Source: Psychroserpens luteus | Lineage (GTDB): Bacteria > Bacteroidota > Bacteroidia > Flavobacteriales > Flavobacteriaceae | Reading direction: 5' to 3' | DNA length: 64,000 nt | NCBI RefSeq assembly: GCF_015319355.1 | Contig: NZ_JADILU010000005.1 | Location: 310,001-374,000 of the forward strand | Part shown: positions 1 to 10,300 of the stretch, one piece after another | Numbering within the stretch: position 1 is the first letter of the stretch | Layout: every line of letters begins with the position of its first letter | Position numbers and translations under genes: made by a program | The notes under the pieces: model-generated | The model's database searches: none | What the model saw: only the letters and a program-made list of their open reading frames with translations | Told to the model about the DNA's origin: nothing

Positions 1-1
1 T

Positions 2-589
2 TGGTTTGCAAAACCATTTGACGAAATGCAAGAGGTGACGATTTGCTCTAAAAGCGGACATCGTGCGTCACCAAACTGCGATATTACAGAGCAAAACTAT
101 GTTCAAATTAGTGGGCTAAAAACAGAACCTTGTCCATATCATATTTTGGCTCATGTTGATGCAACTGAAACTTATCAAGTTAATTCCTCCTGTGAGGATT
201 TAAGCAATATCAAACATAAGTCTTGGTTTGTATTATCACCTTTAAAAGCATATTATTATAAGAGTAAAAACCCTTTTTATGAACCATTGCCTAAACTGCG
301 TTTGGATTGCATGGGAGAGAATCAAGTGTCAATGGATTTTATTTACCCTAAGGAGAACAACTCGATTTTCCTTCCGAAAGATTTTGATGGTGAAACCAAT
401 GAACTTATTTTAAAGATTGCACATTCTAAACCAGAATCTAGTGTGTTTTGGTATGTTGACGAAACATATGTTGGCACAACGAGAGATATTCATGAATTGG
501 CTATTCTTCCGAAGAAAGGAAAACATACCATAACCGTCGTTGATGAATTTGGAAATGAAGTGAAACGCTTGATTTCAATTTCAGAGTAA
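2..589 (+). CDS. pbpC: Penicillin-binding protein 1C, C-terminal part (cut by window start)
   Basis: The frame is open from base 2 (Trp-Phe-Ala-Lys-Pro-Phe...) to a TAA at 587-589, so only about the last 195 residues are in view. They match the C-terminal end of PBP1C-type bifunctional penicillin-binding proteins: a Cys-containing linker (CSKSGHRASPNCD, then TEPCPYH) followed by the BiPBP_C beta-sandwich with a VFWYVDETYVGTT stretch and a closing GKHTITVVDEFGN strand. The family polymerises and cross-links peptidoglycan in the periplasm from an N-terminal membrane anchor; its transglycosylase and transpeptidase domains would lie upstream of this window. The family assignment is from recognition of the C-terminal domain only, so PBP1C rather than another class A PBP is likely but not proven. 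Confidence 0.75.
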   Translation, partial: WFAKPFDEMQEVTICSKSGHRASPNCDITEQNYVQISGLKTEPCPYHILAHVDATETYQVNSSCEDLSNIKHKSWFVLSPLKAYYYKSKNPFYEPLPKLRLDCMGENQVSMDFIYPKENNSIFLPKDFDGETNELILKIAHSKPESSVFWYVDETYVGTTRDIHELAILPKKGKHTITVVDEFGNEVKRLISISE

Positions 590-606
590 AATATCGTTTA
601 AATTAT

Positions 607-614
607 TACCTTTG
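607..614 (+). promoter_or_regulatory. Candidate -7 box (TACCTTTG)
   Basis: TACCTTTG fits the Bacteroidetes -7 consensus TAnnTTTG and lies 27 bases before the ATG at 642. No clear TTTG -33 box is seen at the right distance, so this is a modest call. Confidence 0.4.
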
Positions 615-641
615 CCTTCATAATTTTAAAAACCACAAACG

Positions 642-1082
642 ATGTACGAAGTTGTTAAAATGATTCACTCTTATTGGGCTTATCTTGCAGTAATTATGCT
701 AATAGTAGCCACTTTTAATGCATTAATTAAGTTTTTTGGTAACAAAGAATTTAGCGCTGTAGATTTTAGAATTTCTCTATTTACATTAATTGTAATGCAC
801 ATTCAATTACTAATTGGTTTGGTATTGTATTTCACTTCGCCTTTTGGATTTAAAAACATAGCTGCAAACGGAATAAAAGGATTAGATTCGCTTGCTAGGC
901 TCTTAGCTGTAGATCATCCATTTGTTGGCATTATTGCTGTTACTTTTATTACTATTGGATATTCAAAACATAAAAAGAAATTGACTTCTAAACCAAAATT
1001 TAAAATGTTAGCCATTTTTTACACTTTAGGTTTTCTTCTAGTCTTATCTAGAATTCCTTGGACGAATTGGATTTTTAAATAA
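642..1082 (+). CDS. Small four-helix integral membrane protein (flavobacterial 'cytochrome B'-labelled family)
   Basis: 146 residues with four hydrophobic segments at about 11-32, 46-68, 90-106 and 122-139, separated by short loops; the loop after the third is basic (SKHKKKLTSKPK) and suggests a cytoplasmic face. It contains His10 (MIHSYW), His53 (VMHIQ) and His92 (DHPF). Similar flavobacterial proteins of about this length are usually named cytochrome B or simply hypothetical; I recall the pattern but cannot confirm haem binding. It has its own -7 box and shares a bidirectional terminator with the convergent gene downstream, so it looks monocistronic. The function is unknown. Confidence 0.7.
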   Translation: MYEVVKMIHSYWAYLAVIMLIVATFNALIKFFGNKEFSAVDFRISLFTLIVMHIQLLIGLVLYFTSPFGFKNIAANGIKGLDSLARLLAVDHPFVGIIAVTFITIGYSKHKKKLTSKPKFKMLAIFYTLGFLLVLSRIPWTNWIFK

Positions 1083-1167
1083 TTTAAACTTTTTCCAATC
1101 GGTCAAAAAACATCTAGTTTTCATCAGAATGCAAAAAGCATCAATCACTTCATTCTCAAAAACAAAA

Positions 1168-1204
1168 AAAATGCGCTATTAAATTAATAGCGCATTTTTT
1201 TTAT
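1168..1204. terminator. Bidirectional rho-independent terminator
   Basis: AATGCGCTATT and AATAGCGCATT form a perfect stem around a short AT loop, flanked by A-run and T-run on both sides. It lies between the convergent genes ending at 1082 and 1223 and can serve both. Confidence 0.85.
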
Positions 1205-1222
1205 TATTTATTTACTTGAATA

Positions 1223-2293
1223 TTATTCTACTACTTCTTTAATTAAGTGAACATAGACTGGAAAGTGATCACTAAATCCGTTAGAAAAACTACCATCTGC
1301 GAAGCTTCTAAAAGGATATCCTTTCCAACGACCTTTTTTATTCGTCAAGTATTGTTTGTTATAAATTCCTGCTCGATAAAATCTAAAAGAGGAATAATCA
1401 TCTTTTTTAGTTAGCTCTTTGGTCATCATAATTTGATCAAATAAACTCCACGCATCTCTATATGCTGTAGTTCCCAATCCTTTTTTAGTAAACATTTCTT
1501 CATAAGGATTATAAATGTCTTTTAAATCTAAATCTTCTTTGCTGCTTTTTGCATTTAATACACCTTTTACACTTTCATTTGTTGGATCATCATTTAAATC
1601 TCCCATAATAAAAATCTTAGCATATGGGTCTATAACCATTAAAGAATCTTTAATATGCTTGGTCACTTTAGCTGCAGCAACACGATTTGGTCTACTACGT
1701 GCTTCTCCTCCACTTCTAGAAGGCCAGTGGTTAACAATGACATGAATAAGATCACCATCTAATTCTCCACTTACTAATAATTGATCTCTTGTTTGTTTAC
1801 GTTTTCTTGTTTTTGCATCATATATTTTAACCTCGTAAGACCCATGACTTACGGGTTTGAAAAGGGCTTTTTGATACAATAAAGCGACATCAATACCTCT
1901 TGCATCTGGAGAATCATAATGTATGATACCGTAATCTTTAGAAAGTAAAAGTGGATCATTAACGACATCTACTAATACTTGTCTGTTTTCTACTTCACAA
2001 ACACCAATAACTGCTGGCGAGTTTCCTGTCATATCTGCACCAATCTCTGCAATAACGCGTGCCATATTTTTAACTTTCTTTACATAGACTTCTTCTCTAT
2101 TAGCATTCATTTCCATGATAGGACTAGCTTCATCAAACTTAGTTGTATCATTAATAGTGTCAAATAAATTTTCTAAATTGTAGAATGCAACCGTGTGAAT
2201 TTTAAAACGTTTTTCTTTTTTCTCTTCTTGAGAAAAGACACTAAATGTCATTAAAAAACAAACAATTGCTAATGAATAATGTATTGGTCTCAT
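1223..2293 (-). CDS. Secreted endonuclease/exonuclease/phosphatase family protein
   Basis: 356 residues with a signal peptide (about 1-21, ending FSVFSQ). The EEP fold is recognisable by its catalytic stretches: FYNLENLFD near the start, the metal-binding Glu in VIGVCEVENR, NHWPSRSGG with its His, GDLNDDP with the Asp/Asn pair, and the final SDHFPVYV His/Asp. Enzymes of this family cleave phosphodiester or phosphomonoester bonds in nucleic acids, lipids or inositol phosphates; the substrate cannot be read from the sequence. The export signal implies periplasmic or extracellular action. It is divergent from a TonB-dependent receptor and a DUF5689 protein, with face-to-face -7 boxes between them, which supports a common role in taking up products of extracellular hydrolysis (inference). 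A second, non-secreted relative lies at 20752-21717. Confidence 0.88.
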   Translation of the reverse strand: MRPIHYSLAIVCFLMTFSVFSQEEKKEKRFKIHTVAFYNLENLFDTINDTTKFDEASPIMEMNANREEVYVKKVKNMARVIAEIGADMTGNSPAVIGVCEVENRQVLVDVVNDPLLLSKDYGIIHYDSPDARGIDVALLYQKALFKPVSHGSYEVKIYDAKTRKRKQTRDQLLVSGELDGDLIHVIVNHWPSRSGGEARSRPNRVAAAKVTKHIKDSLMVIDPYAKIFIMGDLNDDPTNESVKGVLNAKSSKEDLDLKDIYNPYEEMFTKKGLGTTAYRDAWSLFDQIMMTKELTKKDDYSSFRFYRAGIYNKQYLTNKKGRWKGYPFRSFADGSFSNGFSDHFPVYVHLIKEVVE

Positions 2294-2338
2294 AGTATTT
2301 ATATTATTTTATCATTAAGATCTAAGCAAATCTTGAGC

Positions 2339-2346
2339 CAAAAGTA
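2339..2346 (-). promoter_or_regulatory. Candidate -7 box for the secreted EEP gene
   Basis: Read on the minus strand this is TACTTTTG, a match to TAnnTTTG, about 45 bases upstream of the ATG at 2293. Together with the plus-strand box at 2367-2374 it makes a compact divergent promoter region. Confidence 0.5.
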
Positions 2347-2366
2347 TGTATTTATTATAAATAATG

Positions 2367-2374
2367 TAAATTTG
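2367..2374 (+). promoter_or_regulatory. Candidate -7 box for the TonB-dependent receptor gene
   Basis: TAAATTTG matches TAnnTTTG and lies 58 bases before the ATG at 2433, leaving a leader of about 50 bases. It is separated by only 20 bases from the opposing minus-strand box, so one regulator could control both directions. Confidence 0.5.
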
Positions 2375-2432
2375 CTCGCTTTTAAATATTAATATTTAGT
2401 TAAGCAAGATCTATTAATCATTAAAATAAGGT

Positions 2433-5201
2433 ATGAAGAAAAGTTTTTTTATTTTATTATTCGGAATTTTCTCCGTTTTTACATCATTTGCACAGGATAC
2501 TATAGTAAAAGGTAGTGTGCTTGATGGTGTCACTGGAGAACCAATTCCTGATGTAACCATTACCATCGAAGAAACTGGTCAATTTGTAAAAACTGATCCC
2601 AATGGTGAATTTCAATTTCCTAGCATTGTTCCTCTTGGAGAACAAGTATTAAAAATTGAGAAACAAGGTTATGAAACCAAACGTTATCCTATTGTTGTTA
2701 ACGAAGGTAAAACCGTAGATATTAGCGGAATGACATTGGACATTGATGTATCTGATTCTGTTGATTTATTTACAATTACAATAACAGACGATGAACTGAA
2801 TGATGACACAAGTGCTTCAGATAATATTTCTGGATTACTACAATCATCTCAAGATATTTTTCAACGTACTGCTGCATTTGAATTTAGTTCTTCCTTCTTT
2901 AGAGTAAGAGGATTAGATTCTGACAATGGTTCTGTTTTAATTAACGGAATTGAAATGAACAAGATTTACAATGGTAGACCTCAGTGGAGTAATTGGGGAG
3001 GACTTAATGATGTGATGCGTAATCAAGAATTAACTTCTGGATTAACACCTTCAGCATATAACTTTGGTGGTATTTTAGGAACTTCAAACATTAGCACTAG
3101 AGCTACTGCTTATAGACAAGGTGGTAGAGTTACGTATTCATCTTCAAATAGGAGTTATGCAAATCGTTTAATGGCTAGTTACTCTTCTGGTTTAATTGAA
3201 GGTGGATGGGCTTATAGCTTTTCTATTGGAAGACGTTGGGGAAATGAAGGTTTCCAAGATGCTTCTTTATACGATTCTAATTCATTTTTTGCTTCCGTAG
3301 AGAAAAAAATAAATGACAAACATAGTATTAATTTTACATCAATTTATGCACCAAACAGGAGAGGGAAATCTTCACCTAATACTCAAGAGGTTTATGACTT
3401 AAAAGGTATTAAGTATAATGAATATTGGGGTTATTTAGATGGAGACAAACGCAACTCTCGTATTAAAGAAGTTGAAGAGCCAATTTTAATGCTAAACCAC
3501 TATTGGACTATTAATAGTAAAACATCTTTAAATACTAATGTTGGTTATCAATTTGGTAAATTAGGAAACAGTCGTTTAGATTATGCTGGTGGTGGAAACC
3601 CAAGTCCATCATACTATCAAGATTTACCTAGTTATTTTTTAGCTGATGATAATGGTCCTGATTATGCAGGAGCTTATATTGCTGAACAAGACTTTATAAA
3701 CGATGGCCAAATTGATTGGAATCGTATTATTGATGCTAACGTCACTAATAATATTAATGGTATACAAGCAGCTTATGCTTTATATGAAGACAGAAGTGAT
3801 GACAATCAACTTACTTTAAACTCTATTCTAAGTTCTGAATTAACTGAAAACATTTTAATTAATGCTTCTGTTAACTATAAGAATCTTGAATCTAAAAACT
3901 TTGGTGAAATTCTTGACGTTTTAGGATCTAATGTAGGTGTATTAAATGTAGATTCATTTGACAACTATCAATATGATACTCAAAATCCTAACAGAATTGT
4001 AAATGTAGGAGATAAATATAGATACAACTACAATCTTTATGCTAACGTAATTTCTGGTTATGCTCAAGCACAATTTAAGTACAATAAAATAGATTTTTAC
4101 CTTTCTGGTAGTTTAACTAACACAACTTACCAAAGAGAAGGTTTATGGGAACATAGTAGGTTTACCGGAAACGAATCTTTAGGAAAAGGTGAGAAATTAT
4201 CTTTTACAGGATTTGGAGCTAAAGGTGGATTTACTTATAAAATAACAGGAAAACATTTATTAGATGTTAATGCTGGTTACATCACAAGAGCACCTTCTTT
4301 ACGTAATACATACTCTAACTCAAGAGAAAATCAGAGTACTGTAAGAGACATTACTGAAGAGAAAGTTAGTTCTATTGATGCTAGTTACATTTTTAGATCT
4401 CCAATTGTTAAAGCTAGACTTACTGGATACTATTCTAAAATAGCAGATGCCAATGAAGTATCTTTTTATTATGCTGACGGTTTAAGTGGTTTTGATATCC
4501 AAGATAACGAAACTTCTGCTTTTGTTCAAGAAGTATTACAAGGCATTGATAAAAAGCACATAGGTATGGAGCTTGGTATTGAAGCACAAGTAACACCAAC
4601 AATTAAATTAAAAGGTGCAGCTTCTTTAGGTCAGTACACGTATGATAATAATCCTGATTTATATTTAACTTCTGCTAGTTTCACATCTGAAGACGGTTCT
4701 ATCTCTTATGGGGAATCTAACTTAAAAGATTATAAAATTGCTGGAGGACCACAACGTGCAGCTTCTATTGGTTTTGAATATCGTGATCCTGATTACTGGT
4801 GGTTTGGAGCAACAGCAAACTTTTTCTCTAATGCTTATGTAGATATTAATCCATTAACAAGAACAGAGAATTTTTACTTAGACGCTGATGGTTTACCATT
4901 TAATGACTATGATGAAGACATTGCAAGAGACTTATTAAAACAAGAAGAATTTGATGAGTACATGGTTGTTAATCTAATTGGAGGGAAATCATGGAAAATA
5001 GATGATTACTATATTGGATTCTTTGCAAGTATTGGTAATATATTAGATAAGCAATACAAAACTGGAGGTTTTGAGCAAGGAAGAAACGCAAATTATAGAG
5101 AATTAAAAGAGGATAATGAAAACCCATCAAGAGTATTTGGAGCAAAATACTGGTATGGACGTGGCACTAATTATTTTGTAAATGTGTATTTTAGATTTTA
5201 A
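2433..5201 (+). CDS. TonB-dependent outer-membrane receptor with carboxypeptidase-like N-terminal domain
   Basis: 922 residues. A signal peptide (1-20, ending SFAQ) is followed by a carboxypeptidase-regulatory-like beta-sandwich at about 23-105 (GSVLDGVTGEPIPDVTI), a plug domain at about 120-240 (VRGLDSDNGSVLINGIEMN), and a 22-strand-type barrel ending in the aromatic YFVNVYFRF. The length and domain order are normal for Bacteroidetes receptors that import ligands across the outer membrane with energy from TonB-ExbBD. The ligand is not deducible from the barrel. The next gene (DUF5689 lipoprotein) starts within about 40 bases and the divergent neighbour is a secreted EEP enzyme, so nucleic acid or another phosphoester-derived nutrient is a plausible substrate (inference). 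Confidence 0.92.
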   Translation: MKKSFFILLFGIFSVFTSFAQDTIVKGSVLDGVTGEPIPDVTITIEETGQFVKTDPNGEFQFPSIVPLGEQVLKIEKQGYETKRYPIVVNEGKTVDISGMTLDIDVSDSVDLFTITITDDELNDDTSASDNISGLLQSSQDIFQRTAAFEFSSSFFRVRGLDSDNGSVLINGIEMNKIYNGRPQWSNWGGLNDVMRNQELTSGLTPSAYNFGGILGTSNISTRATAYRQGGRVTYSSSNRSYANRLMASYSSGLIEGGWAYSFSIGRRWGNEGFQDASLYDSNSFFASVEKKINDKHSINFTSIYAPNRRGKSSPNTQEVYDLKGIKYNEYWGYLDGDKRNSRIKEVEEPILMLNHYWTINSKTSLNTNVGYQFGKLGNSRLDYAGGGNPSPSYYQDLPSYFLADDNGPDYAGAYIAEQDFINDGQIDWNRIIDANVTNNINGIQAAYALYEDRSDDNQLTLNSILSSELTENILINASVNYKNLESKNFGEILDVLGSNVGVLNVDSFDNYQYDTQNPNRIVNVGDKYRYNYNLYANVISGYAQAQFKYNKIDFYLSGSLTNTTYQREGLWEHSRFTGNESLGKGEKLSFTGFGAKGGFTYKITGKHLLDVNAGYITRAPSLRNTYSNSRENQSTVRDITEEKVSSIDASYIFRSPIVKARLTGYYSKIADANEVSFYYADGLSGFDIQDNETSAFVQEVLQGIDKKHIGMELGIEAQVTPTIKLKGAASLGQYTYDNNPDLYLTSASFTSEDGSISYGESNLKDYKIAGGPQRAASIGFEYRDPDYWWFGATANFFSNAYVDINPLTRTENFYLDADGLPFNDYDEDIARDLLKQEEFDEYMVVNLIGGKSWKIDDYYIGFFASIGNILDKQYKTGGFEQGRNANYRELKEDNENPSRVFGAKYWYGRGTNYFVNVYFRF

Positions 5202-5237
5202 AAAAAAAGAATTATGAAAAATATAATATTAACCCTT

Positions 5238-6644
5238 ATGAAAACGAATAAAATTTTTACTTTTTTCACGATTATAGCAATGAGTTTTGCAATGACATCG
5301 TGTGTACAAGACGACGACTATTCTGTACCAAGCAGTTTAGGTGATGAAGAAAATGCAGTCTTACAAGAATTATTAAATAACGCAACAGAAGTAACAATTG
5401 CTAATGTAAAAGCAATGTATGTAGAGGGCGAATTTATTGAAGCTATTGAAACTGATATTTATGTAAAAGGTTATGTGTCTTCTTCAGACCAAACGGGAAA
5501 CTTCTTTAAAGAATTTTATATTCAAGATAGTCCTACTAACCCAACTGGAGCTCTTAAAATCATATTAGATCAAGTAGATACATACAACCAGTTTAACTTA
5601 GGAAGAGAAGTTTATATTAAACTTAATGGATTATTTGTTGGTGAAGAAAGAGTTGGAAACGGTGTAACTACTATTGGTGGTGGAACTGAAACTGATCAAT
5701 ATGGAACAACTGTAACTAGTATAAATGAAAGTCAAACAAGACAAAGCGTACTTAGATCTACAATAACTGAAGAAATAGTGCCATTGGCAGTATCATTTTC
5801 TCAAATTAACGCTTCGCTTGTAGGTGTATTAGTTAATGTTGATGGTGCTGAATTTGCTGATAATTTAGCTGGAGAGTTATATTTTGATCCTATCGAATCT
5901 TTTGATACACAAAGAACACTTCAATCATGTGAAGGAACGTCATATACTACATTTAGTTTAGAAACCAGTGCTTTTGCAAGTTTTCAAAATCAACCATTGC
6001 CTCTTGGTAATGGATCAATTACAGCTGTTGTAAATAAAACTTTTGATGGTGGTAGCATTATCTTAGCATTAAATTCAACTGACGATGTAAACTTTACAGG
6101 AGAACGTTGTGAATTGGTAGATATTAGTAACTATTCAGTTGTGTATGAAGAAGATTTTGTTGGTGGTTTAAATGGTTGGGATGTTATTAATACTGAAGGA
6201 ACTCAGTCTTGGTATCCAGCATCTTTTGGTGGAGTTTCTTACATTAGAGGTTCTGGATATGATGGTTCAAATTCAGTGCCAATGATTAGTTGGTTAATCT
6301 CACCATCTTTTGATTTTGATGCTCAAACGGACGAACAGATGGTATTAGAAATCGCTGATGCTTTTAGTGATACAGGAGAAGAGCCTTTAAAAGCTTATTA
6401 TTCTAACGATTATGTTTCAGGAAGTGACCCTTCTACTGCAACTTGGATTGAAGTAGGAGCAAATCAAATTTCTGCACTACCAATTAATGGTGGGTTTTTT
6501 GATAATATATATGATGTAACTAGTTTTATTGACCTATCTGCTGCTACTGGTAGTGGTGTAATTGCTTTTGTTTATGATAGTGATAATGCAGCGATTTCTT
6601 CAACTAGAGATTTAAGTAATGTTAAAATCTTATCTCCTCAATAA
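5238..6644 (+). CDS. DUF5689 domain lipoprotein with choice-of-anchor J-like C-terminus
   Basis: About 468 residues from the preferred start at 5238, which gives a compact lipoprotein signal (MKTNKIF... ending SFAMTSC at residues 17-22); an in-frame ATG at 5214 would add eight residues before it. Residues about 35-270 fit DUF5689, an OB-like beta domain (YVKGYVSSSDQTGNFFKEFYIQD). Residues about 300-468 resemble the jelly-roll choice-of-anchor J domain (EEDFVGGLNGWDVIN, then SWLISPSFDF). Such lipoproteins typically sit on the outer membrane beside a cognate TonB-dependent receptor, here immediately upstream, and may act as its ligand-binding partner. No catalytic motif is seen. A strong terminator follows, closing the operon. 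Confidence 0.82.
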   Translation: MKTNKIFTFFTIIAMSFAMTSCVQDDDYSVPSSLGDEENAVLQELLNNATEVTIANVKAMYVEGEFIEAIETDIYVKGYVSSSDQTGNFFKEFYIQDSPTNPTGALKIILDQVDTYNQFNLGREVYIKLNGLFVGEERVGNGVTTIGGGTETDQYGTTVTSINESQTRQSVLRSTITEEIVPLAVSFSQINASLVGVLVNVDGAEFADNLAGELYFDPIESFDTQRTLQSCEGTSYTTFSLETSAFASFQNQPLPLGNGSITAVVNKTFDGGSIILALNSTDDVNFTGERCELVDISNYSVVYEEDFVGGLNGWDVINTEGTQSWYPASFGGVSYIRGSGYDGSNSVPMISWLISPSFDFDAQTDEQMVLEIADAFSDTGEEPLKAYYSNDYVSGSDPSTATWIEVGANQISALPINGGFFDNIYDVTSFIDLSAATGSGVIAFVYDSDNAAISSTRDLSNVKILSPQ

Positions 6645-6671
6645 AAATAATTAAACTTAAAATAATTATAA

Positions 6672-6708
6672 AAAACCTGCTAATTCATTTTAGCAGGTTT
6701 TTTTTAAC
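6672..6708 (+). terminator. Rho-independent terminator
   Basis: AACCTGCTAA and TTAGCAGGTT pair around a short loop and run into eight or more Ts, 28 bases after the DUF5689 stop codon. Confidence 0.85.
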
Positions 6709-6720
6709 CATTTACACATA

Positions 6721-7101
6721 ATGACAATCTTCGACACACTTTTTTTTAATGTTTTCAAGCATTATAAGCCAACAAAAAAGCAAAAAGCTAATAGTATAGC
6801 TTTATATTATATATCTACTTTACAATGTAGTTTGTTATTATTAGCAGGAATCTTTGCATCTGCTTTTTTTAATGAAATGAATTCTATTAGTTTTTCTTCG
6901 GAAAGTGCTTGGATGCTATATGTTGTTTTATGCATTGTAATCATTTTCAGAAACTGGATACAATACACAGGTAAAAAAAGAAAGGTATTAAACGCAAAAC
7001 TAAACAGTAATAAAACGACAGATCTCTACAATATTAATTTATTGTGGTTTTTGTTAGCTGTAAGTATAGCTTTACCTCTTGCAATGCTAAATGTGATTTA
7101 A
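6721..7101 (+). CDS. Small membrane protein of unknown function
   Basis: 126 residues with three hydrophobic segments at about 30-48, 61-78 and 105-124, and a basic loop before the third (GKKRKVLNAKLNSNK). The N-terminal 25 residues are Lys-rich (KPTKKQKANS) and likely cytoplasmic. The gene starts just after the preceding terminator, so it may depend on readthrough or a promoter hidden in the T-rich tail. No family is recognised with confidence; it resembles other short flavobacterial hypothetical membrane proteins. Confidence 0.6.
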   Translation: MTIFDTLFFNVFKHYKPTKKQKANSIALYYISTLQCSLLLLAGIFASAFFNEMNSISFSSESAWMLYVVLCIVIIFRNWIQYTGKKRKVLNAKLNSNKTTDLYNINLLWFLLAVSIALPLAMLNVI

Positions 7102-7305
7102 AAATGACGTACTATCATAAATAGATATCACAAGTACTGAAAATAATTTCAAAACCTTTACATTACAAAAAAGAATTAAAAACTCGTCTGTAGGTTGAAT
7201 TAACAATAGAAAATCTCATTCAGTAGCGAAAAGAAAGATAAAGAAACTCCTTTTTGTTCATAATTAAGATTGAGTCAACTTATTATTTACAGACATAAAT
7301 AAACT

Positions 7306-7343
7306 AAAAAAGCCTCAAGCATAATTTGCTTGAGGCTTTTTAT
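7306..7343. terminator. Bidirectional rho-independent terminator
   Basis: AAAAAGCCTCAAGC and GCTTGAGGCTTTTT form a long perfect stem with a seven-base loop, just downstream of the giant adhesin gene read on the minus strand. The 260-base stretch between this adhesin and the small membrane protein gene otherwise holds nothing recognisable. Confidence 0.88.
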
Positions 7344-7364
7344 TTATAAAAAGTTAATTACCTA

Positions 7365-10300
7365 TTATTTTTCTCGTTGAAGGTAAACCCAACCTGTTTC
7401 ACTTTCTCTATCTTCAAAATCTACAGCGTAGAAGTAAGTTCCAACTGGTAACTCATCTCCTTCACTAGATTGTCCAACCCATTCATCAACATAATTTGAT
7501 TTTTCAAAAACTGATGTTCCGTATCTATTAAAGATTTCTAATCTCGTTACTCTAAAGTTACTTAAATCAAAACTATCATTCATACCATCTCCATTTGGAG
7601 AGATTCCTTGTGGTATGAAACAACTTTCTAATTCAATAACTTCTTGTGATTGAGATGATGTACATCCTGTATCATTAAATGAAACTTCAATAGTATAGAT
7701 ACCGCCTTCTAATACCGGAAGCGTTAAACCATTCTCTCCAGTAATTAATTCTGGTGTTGCACTAGCATCAAAAGCATAAAACCAATTAATTGATACTTGA
7801 GAAGCATCATAATTTACAGGTGTAGCCTCGATATTGATTGGAACTACAGCATCTGGACAAACCTCATAATTAAAATCTTCAGTGAATGTTGTTTCTGGTT
7901 CAATCCCTAAAACTAAATTAAAGCTTGTAGTATTCTCACAACCTGATACATTATTAGTCACTAATGCATAAATCGTTTGAGGGTCTGACTCACTAGTATA
8001 AGGACTAGTTAATGGATCAATACCATCAATTGCATTTTGCTCAGTAAAATGATAAGTTACAGTAAAATCATTAGGACTTTGAGTGTCACCTAAAATAGGT
8101 AAATCATTGTCTGGTAAATTAAATACCGCTGTATCATTACCAATAGAACATCCAATTAAATCTGGAGGTGTGTTTGCAATAGGTAATGGTAAAAACTCAA
8201 CAACAATTTCATCTGATATAATACAAGAAGGAGAAAATATAATTTGAGCTGTATAAGTACCATCTTCTGTAACCACCAAAACATTAGAAGTTTCCCCATC
8301 AATTTGGAAGTTATCCTTATACCAAACATGAGCGACAGATGGTGCTTGTGTTTCAAGAATAACTTGTTCTCCAATACAAGCAGCAGTACCAGCTTCAACA
8401 GTAATATCTGCACCTAACTCTACTTCACCAATATCAAAACTTCCTGCTTTTAAGAATACACCAGAATCTAATGCAGTATCAGTTGCATCTGCAATTACCA
8501 ATTTAATATGATAGGTTTCACCAATATTAACTGGAGAGAATGCAGTAAACACCTCTGTTCTTCCATCAAAAGAAATTGGAGGTAAATTTGCAGGTGTATA
8601 ACCACCAAAATACTCTTCATTAATAGCAGCACATCCAGGGTTTTCTGGATGAATATTAGTTACTAATATTGGTGTATTAGTTCCAGGTATTACAGCTAAA
8701 TTAGTTGTTACACTGTTTCCATCAGTTAAAAAGAAAGCAAAAGCATCAGAATAAGTACACTCAAAAGTCCCGCCTGTTCCACCATTATATTCTTCCGAAG
8801 CCATTAAGAAATCAAAACTAATTTCATCTGATAAAGGCACAAAATCAAATTCTATAATTGTTGCATTGTTAGAATTAATACCCACTTCTGCATCAAGTTG
8901 AGCATCTCCTGGCCAATCAAATGCACCATCACTTAGTGCGTTAAAATTAGGACCACCTGCTCTACTGGCATCACCAGAAGTTAATAGTACTCCTTCCTCA
9001 AACGGGAAACTACCTTCATCTGCTGAAAAGTAACCGATTCCGTTAGTACTACCAAAGTCTGTACCCGTTGAAAACGTAATATTAGAGATTTGAGCACATG
9101 GACTATTGATTAAAATATCTGTGACCAGTTCTTCTACGGTATATGTTGTTTGATCTATTGCTACATTTCCAGAACCTGGTCTAATACATAAATCAAATGT
9201 GTAATCAACTGGATCTGAACCTGCAGAAAACACTCTTACATAATAAGTATTACCAACTGTTAAAGATGGAGTTAAACTCGCATCAGCATCAGAACAATAT
9301 AATTCTACAGGAGCATTACAAGTTCCTTCATAAACTGCATGGTCAAGATTCTCGAAAAAACCACTACTATCTATATTTGTTAACTGAATAATTTGAAATT
9401 CATTTAATGCTGTAAATTCAAACCAAACATCATCATCTGGATCACCTCCACAAGTTCCTGTTGGTATACCAGAATCTGTAGCTTCCAATAATACTCCAGG
9501 AGTTATTATACTACAACTATCGTCTGCATTAACACCTGCAATTGTTGCATTACATGGATTATCATTATCTGGTGGACAAGCTTCTAATCTGATAGCAGAG
9601 CTATTAACAATACAGTTAACATCTTGATCATTACTTAAGGTAATTACAACATCTGTAGCAAAAGGGAATGGTCCCACTTGATAAACACCTGCAGCTGTTG
9701 CTGAAACAGTATTTGCATCAATATTATTAGAAATTGTAATTGAAGTAGCATCTCCAATAGTTGTAACAATTACATCTACTAGAAATTGATCACCATTTTC
9801 ACAATCATCAACAACTTGATATGTTGCAGCTGGATTTATACAAGTAGCACAAGAAACAGTATAATCTATTCCATCTGCAAATGATCCAGATTCACAACTT
9901 ACTGATCCATCAGATGTTATTTGAAATGATATTGTATCTCCCGTTGATTGGAAAGTTAATCCTGAGATATCACCATTATTGCCTTCATCGTTGTACAATT
10001 CTGATCCATCTGTATCATAAACAACTAAGAAGTCAAAAGGAGCTCCTTCAACTTCTCCTGAATTAAATGTTAAATTTAACGCTGTTCCATCTGTACTTGT
10101 ATACGTGAATACATTTGAATCATTATTAAAATAACAATAAGATACATTGATTGGTCCTTCAGAACAGTCAACCACGTTATCTAAACAGAATTCTTGTGTT
10201 AATGTATTACTCGTTAATGTACAATTAGGATCATCATCATTTGCTACAGTGATTTCAACTGGGGTATTATTTGTATAAGGTCCAAAAGTAACTACACCTA

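Noticed and set aside
8156-8413. 85-codon minus-strand frame inside the second adhesin
   Set aside because: Out-of-frame with the adhesin and Leu/Lys-rich from AT-rich sequence; no independent support.
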